Origin: Castor canadensis
Lineage: Eukaryota > Chordata > Mammalia > Rodentia > Castoridae
Assembly (NCBI RefSeq): GCF_047511655.1
Contig: NC_133391.1
Location: 134,510,906 to 134,574,905, forward strand
Length of the DNA: 64,000 nucleotides
Reading direction: 5' to 3'
The notes below the pieces were generated by a model. It saw only the letters and a list, made by a program, of their open reading frames with translations, did no database searches and was not told the origin of the DNA. Positions 25,201 through 39,336 of the stretch are shown here, piece by piece (the first letter of the stretch is position 1; every line of letters starts with the position of its first letter). Position numbers and translations under genes: made by a program.

Positions 25201-25277
25201 ATGAATGAATGCTACCAGATCTTTAAAGAAGAAAACCAAAACTCCTTAAACAAATTGATAAAATAGAAAAGGAAGGA
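22240..25277 (+). mobile_element. Older rodent L1, 5' half (ORF1 and ORF2 up to reverse transcriptase)
   Basis: Degenerate ORF1 text lies at about 22380-23300, including lysine-rich coiled-coil coding near 22406-22624. It is followed by the ORF2 endonuclease (23500-24150; the frame at 23876-24145 encodes the DLTDICRLFHS region) and the start of reverse transcriptase. A SINE interrupts at 24366-24712, and the young L1 enters after the AGAAAAGGAAGGA site at 25265-25277. It continues at 32601. Confidence 0.78.
24366..24712 (+). mobile_element. Three-part SINE, B1-B1-ID
   Basis: Two sense B1 monomers (24370-24480 and about 24487-24595) precede an ID-type unit (about 24600-24675) and an A-rich tail with CAAAAA units. 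It was inserted in the older L1 ORF2. Confidence 0.85.
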
Positions 25278-26900
25278 TAGAGGATTCCAAGATGGCGGCT
25301 AGAGGGAGGAAGCAGAAAGCGAGCCTCCTATAGTGAAATCTTGGAGAAACTCTGGAGACACACCTTGCAGGCATAATCACTGAGAAGAGGCATAACTTTG
25401 ACCCCTCCACACCTCCAACTGGCACAGAGAATCTCCACTTCACATTAAACGGAGAAACAAGGAGGGCCCCCGGGCTGCCAGTCGCCAGCTCCCAGATGGC
25501 TTGGGAAGACACAGACCAGGTGAGCTTTGTGGTACCGCAGTACTCCCACAGACAAGCCTGGGCCAGAGCAGCATAGCACCCTGGACAGACTGACCTCCAC
25601 CCAGGGAAAAAAGAGAAACTGAGTAATAAGCAATAAGAACAAATAAGACATGCAGGAAAGAGGGTGGGGCACCCTGAGCGCTGAAGATTGGGGGAAGGGA
25701 ACCCTTCCCGGGACTGTAAATAAACAAGCCGGGCAGGCTGGAGAGCCTCTGGCAGGAGCGGGGGCGCGCACCCAGCAACCAGGAGTGGGAAAGCTTGTGA
25801 GAGTGGCGGAGGGAGGAAAACTCCACAGGAGAGGAGGGAAAACCCACTTCTCTCGTGAGCTGTAAACAAACATGGCAGCTGGCAAGAGCAGCAGCACCTC
25901 CCAGTAATCAGGAGCAGGAAAGTTTGTGAAAGCGGAGGTGGGAGGAGAACTGCACAGGAGAGGGGGGAAGACCAACCTCCCACATGAACTGTAAATAAAC
26001 ACACAGGCCTGAGAACGCAGGTGCAGTGTCACCTTTCCTAATGCTTGGAAAGGGGAAAGCTTGTAGCAGAGGCTCATGCACAGGAGAAATCTGAGCAAAC
26101 AGAGCCTGCAGGGCCAGGTGAGTGCTAAGCTCATCCCTGAGATCTGCATAAATAATGCCTCCAGCAACAGCAGGCTGACAGCAGCAGGCAGGCAAGCCAC
26201 AGTTACAGATACCATTCTCAGAACTGTCTCCAGATTCTTTTTCTTTTTTTTTTTCTTTGTCTCCCTACCTTTGATGAGAGAACAACCGAATTACACCTGC
26301 AAGCTGAAAAACTTACTGAAACTGTATTGCATTTGAACTTGGGACACTTGGTGGGGTATTTTTTTGTGCGTGTGTGTGTAGTTTTGTTCTACTTTATGCG
26401 TCCCCTTTGAAGAGACAAATACAGAACAACATCTGAGGCACCATCTCCAGGATTGGAGACTGAGACGGACACCCAAATTATTAAGACTGAAACTTCATTG
26501 CAATTGAACTTGGAGGTTTTTTGGTTTCTTAAAATTTTCTATTTTTTTATTTTATTTTAATACATTTTTATATATAGATTTTACTTTCATTATTTTTTAT
26601 TTTTATTCTTATCTTTTTTTTTATCTTTGATTTTCAATCCTCTCTCTGTCTCTCTAATGTCTGTTCAGCTTACTGTTGATTAGTACACTAAAGCTCCCTG
26701 TTTATACCTTTGAAACCTTCTTGTCTAATACCTTGTTCTGTTTTCTCCCTCCAGTCTGTGTATTTGTTTTTCCCATTTCTTTAACTTCTTGCTTTCCATC
26801 TCAGCTCACCCTTCCATTCTAAATATTACCATTGTTATTATTACAAGCTAGAAAATACTTAATTGCATACAATACAGGGACAGTAACAACACCAAAGACA
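25278..26900 (+). promoter_or_regulatory. L1 5' UTR with YY1-type site
   Basis: The first bases contain ccaagatggcggct (25287-25300), which matches the YY1 site placed at the start of many mammalian L1s, where it positions transcription initiation. The UTR is GC-rich to about 26110 and turns AT-rich before ORF1. It contains diverged tandem units (25714-26110). Promoter activity is inferred from the family, not shown here. Confidence 0.8.
25714..26110 (+). repeat. Diverged tandem units in the L1 5' UTR
   Basis: The word ctgtaaa(t/c)aaac recurs at 25714, 25860 and 25989, spaced 146 and 129 bp. Each is followed in order by GGCAGG/GGCAGC-like text, a 'caggag(t/c)gggaaa(g)cttgtga'-like block and 'ccacaggagaggagggaa'-like blocks. 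The third copy is partial. This resembles a short monomer array. Confidence 0.7.
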
Positions 26901-28102
26901 ATGACGGGAAGACAGAAAAAACAGGGAAACCAGTTTCCACACAGCAAAAAATTAACACAGGAACCAGAGGGGAATGAAGAAAACAGGTACTCAGATCCAG
27001 ACTCCAACAAAATGAAGATAAACTATGCCAAAGGACCCAATGAAGCCCACAAGAATAATTTAAAAGAAGACATATTACAGGTACTCAATGAGAATTTTAT
27101 AGAGATGATACTGGATAGGGTCAACCAAAATGTACAGGAGACACTCAAGAAATTCCAAGACAACAAAAATAGAGAATTTGAAAAAGCAAAAGAAGAAATA
27201 AAGGAAACCATAGAAGCACTGTATAAACACCAAAGTGAAAGAGAGAACACGATGAATAAACAGATAAATGAACTCAGGACAAAAATAGACAACATTAAAG
27301 AGGAAAACAGCCAGGATATGGAAAACCTCAGAAAAAAGAATGAAACAGAACTGCAAAACAAAACGGAAGGCCAATCCAGCAGAATAGAATAAACAGAAGA
27401 CAGAATCTCAGAACTTGAAGATGAAATGGTAATTAAAGGAAAAACTGAAGAACTATTAATTAAACAACTCAAGACCTGTGAAAAGAAAATGCAAGAACTC
27501 ACTGACTCCATCAAAAGACCAAACTTGAGAATCATGGGCATCAAAGAAGGAGAAGAGGTGCAAGCAAAGGGAATGTGTAATATATTTAAGAAAATAATAA
27601 CAGAAAATTTCCCAAATCTAGAGAAAGATATTCCCATACAGATGCAAGAAGCCTTCAGGACACCAACAGACCAGATCAAAATAGAACTACCCCATGACAT
27701 AGCATCATTAAAACAACAAGTTCAGAAACTAAGGAAAGAATATTGAAGGCTGTAAGAGAGAAAAAACAAGTAACATACAAAGGTAAACCCATCAAAATCA
27801 CAGCAGACTTCTCAACAGAAACATTAAAAGCAAGAAGAGCACGGGGTGAGATCTTCCAGGCACTAAATGAAAATAACTTCAACCCCAGGATACTCTACCC
27901 AGCAAAACTATCATTCAAAATAGATGGAGCAATAAAAGTCTTCCATGATAAGCAGAAACTAAAACAATATGTGACCACAAAGCCATCACTACAAAGGATT
28001 CTTCAAGGGATTCTGCACACAGAAAGTGAAACCCAACTTAACCATGAAAAGACAGGAAGCACCAAACCACAGGAAAAGAAAAAGCAAGACAGTAGAGAGT
28101 AA
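26901..28102 (+). pseudogene. L1 ORF1, broken
   Basis: L1 ORF1 encodes the RNA-binding chaperone that coats L1 RNA in the cytoplasmic ribonucleoprotein. The likely start is ATG at 26901 (MTGRQKKQG), not the upstream ATG at 26832, because the basic, Q-rich start fits the family. A lysine/glutamate-rich coiled coil covers about codons 40-170. An RRM-like part with RPNLRIMGIKEGEE starts near 27516. The C-terminal domain with NFNPRILYPAKLSFK is near 27875. Lesions are a TAA at 27390-27392, a frame change near 27662-27672 and a TGA at 27693-27695 in the ancestral frame. The last frame runs to the stop at 28100-28102. A CpG-type CGA to TGA change would explain the 27693 stop. Confidence 0.9.
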
Positions 28103-28152
28103 CCTCAACTTAGGTACACACAATCAAACCTTCAAACAACTAAGACAACTAA

Positions 28153-32053
<3,901 letters not shown>

Positions 32054-32430
32054 ATCAAGGGCAAACACAACAAGGGGATTGGACTTTGAGCACATGATAA
32101 AAGCGAGAGCACACAAGGGAGGGGTGAGGATAGGTAAGACACCTAAAAAACTAGCTAGCATTTGTTGCCCTTAACGCAGAGAAACTAAAGCAGATACCTT
32201 AAAGCAACTGAGGCAAATAGGAGAAGGGGACCAGGAACTAGAGAAAAGGTGAGATCAAAAAGAATTAACCTAGAAGGTAACACACACGCACAGGAAATTA
32301 ATGTGAGTCAACTCCCTGTATAGCTATCCTTATCTCAACCAGTAAAAACCCTTGTTCCTTCCTATTATTGCTTATACTCTCTCTACAACAAAATTAGAAA
32401 TAAGGGCAAAATAGTTTCTGCTGGGTATTG

Positions 32431-32493
32431 AGGGGGGGGAGAGGGAGGGGGCGGAGTGGGTGTTAAGGGAAGTGGTGGGGGCAGAGGGGAGAA
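32431..32493 (+). repeat. G-rich polypurine tract of the L1 3' UTR
   Basis: Runs of G (9, 4, 5, 3, 5 and 4) separated by short spacers lie in the 3' UTR. Such tracts are typical of mammalian L1 3' UTRs and can form G-quadruplexes. The same tract recurs at 45280-45340 in the related copy. Confidence 0.85.
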
Positions 32494-32535
32494 ATGACCC
32501 AAGTCTTGTATGCACATATGAATAATAAAAAAAAA

Positions 32536-32590
32536 TCCAATGTTTAATAGCAAAAAAATAAAATAAAATAAAATAAATCATAGTTGAATT
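32536..32590 (+). other. Probable short L1 3' transduction
   Basis: The normal L1 3' end (AATAATAAA plus a first A run at 32527-32535) is followed by about 55 bp of non-L1 sequence with AATAAA-type units, then a second A run (32591-32600) and the target duplication. The related copy at 45361-45400 goes straight into its A tail, so this stretch looks carried over from a source locus. Confidence 0.65.
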
Positions 32591-32600
32591 AAAAAAAAAA

Positions 32601-34451
32601 AGAAAAGGAAGGAACATACCTAACTTATTCTATGAAGTCAGTATTACCATGATAATAAAATATATATATATATATAAGGACACAACAAAAAAGAAAACTA
32701 AAGACCAAAATAAACCATTTTCACTGAATATCTATCTATGTATCTATGTATCTATCCATCTATCTACCTATTATCTATATATCTATCCATCTATCTCTTT
32801 ATCTGTCTATGTGTACAAATATTCTCAATAAAAAATTGCAAACCAAATTCAACTTGATCACACACCATGATCAAGTTGTCTTCATTCCAGGAATGCTAAG
32901 TTAATTCAACATTCACAAATCCATAATTTAATACAGCACATAAATAAAAATCAGGAACAAAAATCACATGATTATCTGAATAGATGCAGAAAAAGTCTTT
33001 GACAAAATTTAACATTCCTTCCTGATAAAAGCCCTGAAGAAAACAGGACCTAAAGAAACATACCTCAGTGTAATAAAGACTGTATATGAAAAATCTATAG
33101 CCAATATTATGCTAAATGGGGAAACTGAAACCATTTCTTCCAAAAAAAGGAAAAAATCGAGGGTGTCCCCTCCCTCCACTGTCAGTTAGTGTAGGCATGG
33201 AATACTTAGCAAGAGCAATAGTGCAAGGGAAAGAAATAAAAGTGGTACAAATAGAAAAAGAAGAAGACAATAATTTGCAGATAATATGATCCTGTACTTA
33301 GAAAACACCAAATGCTCCAGTGCAAGACTCTTTTATCTTACAAACACATTCAGCAAAGCAGCAGCATATGAAACCATCATGCAAGAATCTGTAGTTTTTC
33401 TATATACCAACAATCGGCATGCTTAGAAAAAATTAGCAAAGCAATACCATTCACAATAACCTCAAAAGATACCTAGGAGTAAAACCAAGCAATAGGCGGA
33501 AAAAAATCTGCAATAAAAATTATAAAACATTGAAGAAAGAAATTGAAGAAGACACTAGATGATGGAAAGGCCTCCTATGTGTCATGGATTAGCAGAATTA
33601 ATATGGTGAAATTGGGTATACTACTAAAAGCAATCTACAGATTTAATGTAAACCCATAAAAATTCCAATGCCATTCTCCACAGAAAAACAATCCTAAAAT
33701 TCAAATGAAAACATAAAAGATCCCAAGTAGTCAAAGAAATTCTGAGTAAAGAAAGCAAGGCTCTAGATCATAATATCTGACTTTGAATTACCCTACAGAG
33801 TTGTAAGAACAAAACCAGCATAGTACTGGCATGAAAATAGACATGTTGCCAATGGAATAGAAAAGAGGACCCAGATGTAAACCCATGTAGCTACAGCCAT
33901 CTGATTACAGACAAAGGTGCCAAAAACATACATTGGAGAAAACACAGTCTCTCCAAACAAATGGGGTTGTGAAAACTGAATATTCATGTGTAGGTTACTG
34001 AATTCAGATCCCTATATCTCAACTCCTACCAAAATCAATTCAAAGTACATCAAAGACCTTAATGTAAGAACTGAAACCTTGAAACTACCAGAGGAAATCA
34101 CGGAGAAAACATTTCAATAGTAAGAAAAAGACTTCATAACTAGGCTTCCATTAGCTCAGGAAAGAAGAGAAAGAGGTGACAAATGGGATTACATCAAAGA
34201 ATTAAAATGTTTCTGCATGGCAAAGGAAAAACTACCAGACAGACGAGAGCCTATAAAATGGGGGAAAAAACACCTTTGCCAGCTGAAAAATGATTAACAT
34301 CTGAAATATATAAAAACTCAAAAGATTAAACACCAAAAGAATAATCTATCTATAAATGAGCAAATTAATTGAACAGTTTTCAGAAGTACAAATGGATAAT
34401 AAATACATGAAAATGTTCAACATCTTTAGCTATGAAGAAAATGCAAATTGG
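32601..34451 (+). mobile_element. Older L1, 3' continuation of 22240-25277
   Basis: ORF2 resumes exactly at the target-site copy and runs through reverse transcriptase (32840-33560) to the C-terminal region. It stops abruptly at 34451 within the part corresponding to 'gctatgaagaaaatgcaaatt'. It has no 3' UTR. Stops and frameshifts are throughout. Confidence 0.85.
32729..32815 (+). repeat. (TATC)n microsatellite
   Basis: Imperfect TATC/CATC units lie within the older L1. A shorter version lies at the corresponding place in the inverted copy (35328-35352). Confidence 0.92.
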
Positions 34452-34573
34452 AGATCCAAAAAGGAAGCCAGGGTAGGGAATCAGAAGTTCTAAGCCCTGG
34501 GACTCCGGAAACCTCCTTGAGACATTGGAGCTACACTTGGGTAATTCTGATTGCTTCTAGCCAAAATAATAAC
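34452..34573 (+). mobile_element. L1 5' UTR start, sense
   Basis: The sequence from 'gagatccaaaaagg' matches in reverse complement the L1 5' terminus at 35947-36080. About the last 44 bp (34530-34573) are identical to 35947-35991, with clearly lower identity before that. It abuts the inverted ORF2 segment with no ORF1 in between. Confidence 0.65.
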
Positions 34574-35712
34574 CGTTCCATCTTCTAGTGTCTTCTTCAA
34601 TTTCTTTCTTCAATGTTTTATAGTTTTTATTGCAGATTTTTTTCCACCTATTGCTTGGTTTTACTCCTAGGTATCTTTTGAGGTTATTGTGAATGGTATT
34701 GCTTTGCTAATTTTTTCTAAGCATGCCGATTGTTGGTATATAGAAAAACTACAGATTCTTGCATGATGGTTTCATATGCTGCTGCTTTGCTGAATGTGTT
34801 TGTAAGATAAAAGAGTCTTGCACTGGAGTATTTGGTGTTTTCTAAGTACAGGATCATATTATCTGCAAATTATTGTCTTCTTCTATTTCTATTTGTACCA
34901 CTTTTATTTCTTTCCCTTGCACTATTGCTCTTGCTAAGTATTCCATGCCTACACTGACTGACAGTGGAGGGAGGGACACCCTCGATTTTTTCCTTTTTTT
35001 GGAAGAAATGGTTTCAGTTTCCCCATTTAGCATAATATTGGCTATAGATTTTTCATATACAGTCTTTATTACACTGAGGTATGTTTCTTTTGGTCCTGTT
35101 TTCTTCAGGGCTTTTATCAGGAATGAATGTTAAATTTTGTCAAAGACTTTTTCTGCATCTATTCAGATAATCATGTGATTTTTGTTCCTGATTTTATTTA
35201 TGTGCTGTATTAAATTATGGATTTGTGAATGTTAAATTAACTTAGCATTCCTGGAATGAAGACAACTTGATCATGGTGTGTGATCAAGTTGAATTTGGTT
35301 TGCAAGTTTTTTATTGAGAATATTTGTATAGATAGATGGATAGATAGATACTCAGGGAAATTTGTCCATATTGGTTTGTCTTTGTTTTGTTTTGTTATCA
35401 TGGTAATACTGACTTCATAGAATAAGTTTGGTAGTGTTCCTTCCCTATCTATTTATGAAATTGTTTCAGGAGTATTGGTTTTCTTCTTTAAAGATATGGT
35501 AGAATTTATTCATGAATGTATTCAGTTCTGCATTTTTTTATTGGTGGAATACTCTTTGATACCATTTCTATTGCATTGCTCATCATAGATCTAGTTAAGT
35601 TTTTGTATGCTCTTAAATCAATGATGACAGGTCATATGTATCTAGGAATTTATCCACTTCTTCAATATTTTCCAATTCATTGGAATATAAATTTTCAAAA
35701 TATTACCTAATG
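34574..35712 (-). repeat. Inverted copy of the older L1 ORF2 segment
   Basis: This is the reverse complement of 32601-33568, continued on the far side of the young L1 by 24998-25264. The inner part (opposite about 32840-33560) differs at only about 10 positions in 720 bp. The outer part is nearer 88 percent. It lacks the 7.3 kb L1 insertion. The plus-strand frame at 34873-35133 is antisense to reverse transcriptase. Confidence 0.9.
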
Positions 35713-36080
35713 ATCATCTGAATTGTGCCTCTTCCAACCTCTGCTTGGTGCAAGCTGCTCCTCTGGGAGCTTGGGTTGTTGCCTCACCCTGACTCTTAGC
35801 TTTTGCTGCCTTACCCCTGTTCGTTCACTGACAGTTCGGTCAGGCAGCTTTTTTCCAGGGCTGGTCATGCCTTGTTGGCTGTGCCATGCAGGTACACTTA
35901 AAGGCTGATTTAAGGGTCAGTCTTTGAATTTCATGTACACTTAATGTGGTTGTGGTTATTATTTTGGCTAGAAGCAATCAGAATTACCCAAGTGTAGTTC
36001 TGATGTTTCAAGGTGGTTTCTGGAGTCACAGAGCTTAGGCTTTCTGATTCCTTGCCCTAACCACTATCTTGGATTCTCAT
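35713..36080 (-). mobile_element. L1 5' UTR, antisense
   Basis: Read on the minus strand it starts with 'gagaatccaagatagtgg', a decayed L1 start with a YY1-like core. It runs 360 bp through moderately GC-rich UTR, then joins ORF2 directly near 35713. ORF1 and most of the endonuclease are missing. The plus-strand frame 35723-35908 is antisense to the UTR and probably meaningless. Confidence 0.65.
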
Positions 36081-36261
36081 GAATATTAATCTTTATACCA
36101 CACACAAAAGTTATACAACACACAAAAAAGCTAATTTAAAATGGATCATAAGCCAAATATAAAAACTAAAAATATAATACTGCTAGAAGTAAACAACAGA
36201 GAATGCCTTTATGACTTTGAAGTAGTCAAAGATTTCCTGTTTGAATAAGAAAGGTTTTGAG

Positions 36262-36675
36262 TAGTATATGACAATTTATATATATATATATATATATATT
36301 CCATATATAGTACCCTGGTTTGTTTCATGCCCTCCATTATTCTCCCTTCTACCCGATTTCCCTTCTTAAATTGCTTCAACAGGTTTTAATATTCTGTATT
36401 TATGCATGTATAGAAAGTACCTCAGCCATATTCACCTTCCTTTAGCCTCTTCATTTACTCTCTCTCTCCTGCTATTACCCTCCCCTTAACATGACCTGTT
36501 TTACATTCCTGGCTTCATTGTTTAAGTGTCTGTTCATTTTTCAGTGGAGTTTTGCCTTGGTATTTTACCTGTAAACATATTGTACTTCAGTCTAACCCCC
36601 TCAATCACTCTTACTTACCCTTTTCTCCCTACCCTATATTGTTTGGCAGTTTTCAGTGCCTTTCATCAAGAATAC
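36262..36675 (-). mobile_element. L1 3' end inserted in an older L1
   Basis: This is antisense L1 3' UTR similar to 20153-20563 and 5815-6200, beginning beside a TA run at 36277-36300. No clear target duplication could be read. Confidence 0.65.
36277..36300. repeat. (TA)n microsatellite
   Basis: About 11-12 TA units lie at the end of the minus-strand L1 fragment. Confidence 0.9.
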
Positions 36676-37104
36676 TAAAAGCATGATCTGTTAAAAAAAT
36701 TATAAATTGGACATTAATAAAGTTAAAACTTCCTGTTTTTGAAAGACATGATTTTTAATAGTAAGAGAAAAGTCACAGATTAGGGGAAAGAATTAAAGTA
36801 CATATATTTTTCACAGGACTTGTATCCAGAATATATAACAAATAGAATGGAAGAATTCAAATATCTCTGTTGAAAAGAGGAAAATCTGAATAGATACACT
36901 AAATAGAAGATATAAAAATAAGCAATGAGCATATGAGAATATATTAAATAACATTTTATCAGAAGAATATGAATTAACAGCAGAATGAAACACATTATGC
37001 TACATCCTAAGGTAAGCACACACAGAGTCTAATATTTTATGCATCAATGTAGCTGGTGCCCAGATATTTGTTCAAACTTTACTTTGTATGTCTCTGTGAA
37101 GTTT

Positions 37105-37385
37105 TTTTAAATGAAATTTACATTTAAATTGATGGACTTGGGGAAAGGTAGATTGCCCTCCACTATGTGGAAACTTTTGTAGCACAAAAGACTGACCTCA
37201 CCAGCAGAAGACATCAAAGTTCTGCAACATCTGCTCCTCCTGGTTCTACAGAAGACACTTTTGGACTAGCACCGCAGCTCTTTCTTGGGTCTCCAGCCTG
37301 CCAGCTTCTCCAATCAAATTGGTACTGACAAATCCTACACAATCAGTTGAGGCAAATCCTTAACATAAATAAATAAACCCAATAG
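37105..37385 (+). mobile_element. Ancient LTR-like interspersed repeat
   Basis: Colinear landmarks of a common mammalian repeat that I recall but cannot name with certainty are present: 'agattgccctcc', 'gactgacctc', 'gggtctccagcctgcc' and an AATAAA-bearing end. Confidence 0.42.
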
Positions 37386-37564
37386 ATGTCAGGGTTCTGT
37401 GGACAGGAAATATCTTTGTATGTGTGTGCTTGCCTTTAGGAATATCACTTTTTCCTTTTAATGGTTTTGGAGTGATTAGTTTTTAAAACCAGGAGCATTT
37501 GATGAAGATATAACCAGAAAAATCAAGATCGTTCTGCTTATATTTTATTAGCTGTTTTAATTGC

Positions 37565-37735
37565 ATTTATTTTTAAAGTTATTTTTATTGAAGTAAAATA
37601 GGAGTAACATAAAATTGAACATTTTTACAATTTTGAAGCACACATTTCATTAGAATTAACCACATTCACATAATTGTGCAATCATTACCGCCATCTACCT
37701 CCAGAACTTTTTATTCTTTCCAAATGAAATTTGTT
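37565..37735 (-). mobile_element. Ancient L1M 3' UTR fragment
   Basis: Antisense text of the old L1 3' end is present: 'ttattgaagtaaaata', 'cacattcacataattgtgca' and the following 'cattaccgccat'. Confidence 0.55.
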
Positions 37736-37839
37736 TGTTTTTTTAAGTGTGGCATTAACAAGGCAAAAGAAATCATATAAAATGTCAAAATCTTATTTTT
37801 CATTTATTTATTTTATTATATATATATGTATAGATATAT

Positions 37840-37916
37840 ATTTGTAGTGCTGTTGATTATACATGGCCTTATACATGCTACCAAAATGCTCTAGCACTGA
37901 GCTATGCACCCAGCCC
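37840..37916 (-). mobile_element. Old ID-type SINE
   Basis: A diverged antisense ID unit ('gctctagcactgagctatgc') lies directly next to the larger SINE at 37922. Its tail side is the AT-rich run at 37803-37840. Confidence 0.65.
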
Positions 37917-37921
37917 AAGAT

Positions 37922-38243
37922 TTATTTTTCTTTTTTGCTTGGTGGTACTGGGATTTGAACTGAGGACTTTGAGCTTGCTAGGCAGGTATTCTGCCACTTG
38001 GTCCCTTTTTGCTTTGGTTATTTTTGAAATAGGGTATCGTGTTTTTGCCTGGGCTAGCTTGGACTTTGATCCTTCTACCTGCATTTCCCAGGATGATAGA
38101 TGTGTACCACCACAACCAGCTTTTTTTGTTGTTGTTGAGATGTGGTCTTACTTTTTTTGCCTGGTCTGGCCCCAAACCAAGATCATCCTGATTTCTGGCT
38201 CCCAAGTAGTTGGGATTATAGGTGTGACCCACCATGCCCAGCT
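37922..38243 (-). mobile_element. Three-part SINE, B1-B1-ID
   Basis: On the plus strand the order is ID-type unit (37940-38008), first antisense B1 (about 38010-38120) and second antisense B1 (about 38125-38243). Frames at 37939-38265 and 37978-38235 are SINE-derived. Confidence 0.88.
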
Positions 38244-38820
38244 CATAATTTTACTTTTAAGGTGAAAGTAATTCTATTTGCTTGTATTTTGTCTCATTTC
38301 TCCTTCCATCTCTTTTATAGTTAGCTAGTCCATTGCTGCTATGCACAATCTTTCAGAAAAAGAAACTGGGAGTCTGCGTTACGTTTTATTATAGATAAAT
38401 GATTATTTCTCATTCCTACTATTTACTTTCATAAAGAAGAATTTTCTATTAAAATAATCTTGGCCTCTTTCTGACCTTTTTCTCACTCTTCCCCAGAAAG
38501 GCACAATTACTTTCTGATCTGGTTGGTGAATCTGGATGGAGGACCTATCCCTGTCCATGAGATCTGCCTGTCATGGAGAGCCCATCTTTCTCCTGCACTT
38601 TGTCCATTTGATACGAAGGCCCTTTGTCTGCTGGTCGGGCCTGTAGCTTTCCATTCTGTTTACTTCTGGAGTTTGGATTCAGAAACTGCTTTTGCAGCAA
38701 ATGTAAGCCATGTTATTCACCATCAACTTCTACTGAATATCTGCTGAAGGTGGGTATTCAGCAGAGTAGGTCAGAGTAATAACTCTTTTTTTCAGGAGCC
38801 ATCAGATGTAGATAATAGTC
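38244..38820. other. No recognised feature
   Basis: A 74-codon plus-strand frame (38523-38747) has no recognisable domain and no convincing splice sites. Confidence 0.45.
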
Positions 38821-39336
38821 TTCTCATCACTGTGACCAAAACCTGACAGAAACAATTTAAAGGAGGAAAGATTTCTTTTGGCTCACATTTTTAGATGTTC
38901 CAGTCCATAGCCCTTGGCTCTGTTGATTCTGCTTATTACTCAAATTTTCTCTGTAAACCTGGCTGAGCAGCCAGCAATACCCATGCCACTGCCTGAATAC
39001 TTGACTGACTTGAAATCTCCTCCACCAGATCAATTAAACTGGCCTCCACAAAATCTCAGGACACAGACAATGCAGACAACTTCTTTGACAGAATATAACA
39101 TGGACAGCCTCTAGGTAAACTTTCAATAAAGTCCTTGTTCCCATCTGAAACCTCATGAGTACAGTCTTCATCAGCATTCTAGTCTTCTGAACTCTTACCA
39201 GAATCACCCATTAAACTCTGCTTATAGCAGTTTAGGCATTCTCTAGCCTCATTCTCCAAACTTCCAAATTCCTCCTGCAAACCAGTTCCAAAAGTTTAAG
39301 AACCACATAGTCAGGTTTAGTCACAGCAATGAGAAA
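38821..39336. mobile_element. DNA-transposon-like element with terminal inverted repeats
   Basis: The left end, ttctcatcactgtgacc at 38821, and the right end, the complement of ggtttagtcacagcaatgag at 39314-39333, form imperfect inverted ends of about 27 bp. The 516 bp body has no transposase frame. The element is probably non-autonomous. No clear target duplication was seen, so the superfamily is open. Confidence 0.6.

Larger units (their letters stand above)
36090..37015 (+). mobile_element. Ancient L1 ORF2 C-terminal fragment
   Basis: Sense L1 text resumes with 'aatttaaaatggatcataag' (near 36133) and 'ggacttgtatccagaatata' (near 36818). Between the two parts a minus-strand L1 end is inserted (36262-36675). 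The minus-strand frames 36780-37019 are shadows. Confidence 0.7.

Noticed and set aside
25650..25870. CpG-island promoter of a host gene
   Set aside because: The GC-rich stretch is the L1 5' UTR with its tandem units and flanking target duplication; no host exon follows.
37939..38265. 108-codon frame resembling proteins with a LSLLGRYSATWS-type stretch
   Set aside because: It is the antisense of the B1-B1-ID SINE, which often yields such frames.
38523..38747. Candidate 74-codon exon
   Set aside because: No domain, no clear splice sites, and it lies beside a transposon; chance is more likely.
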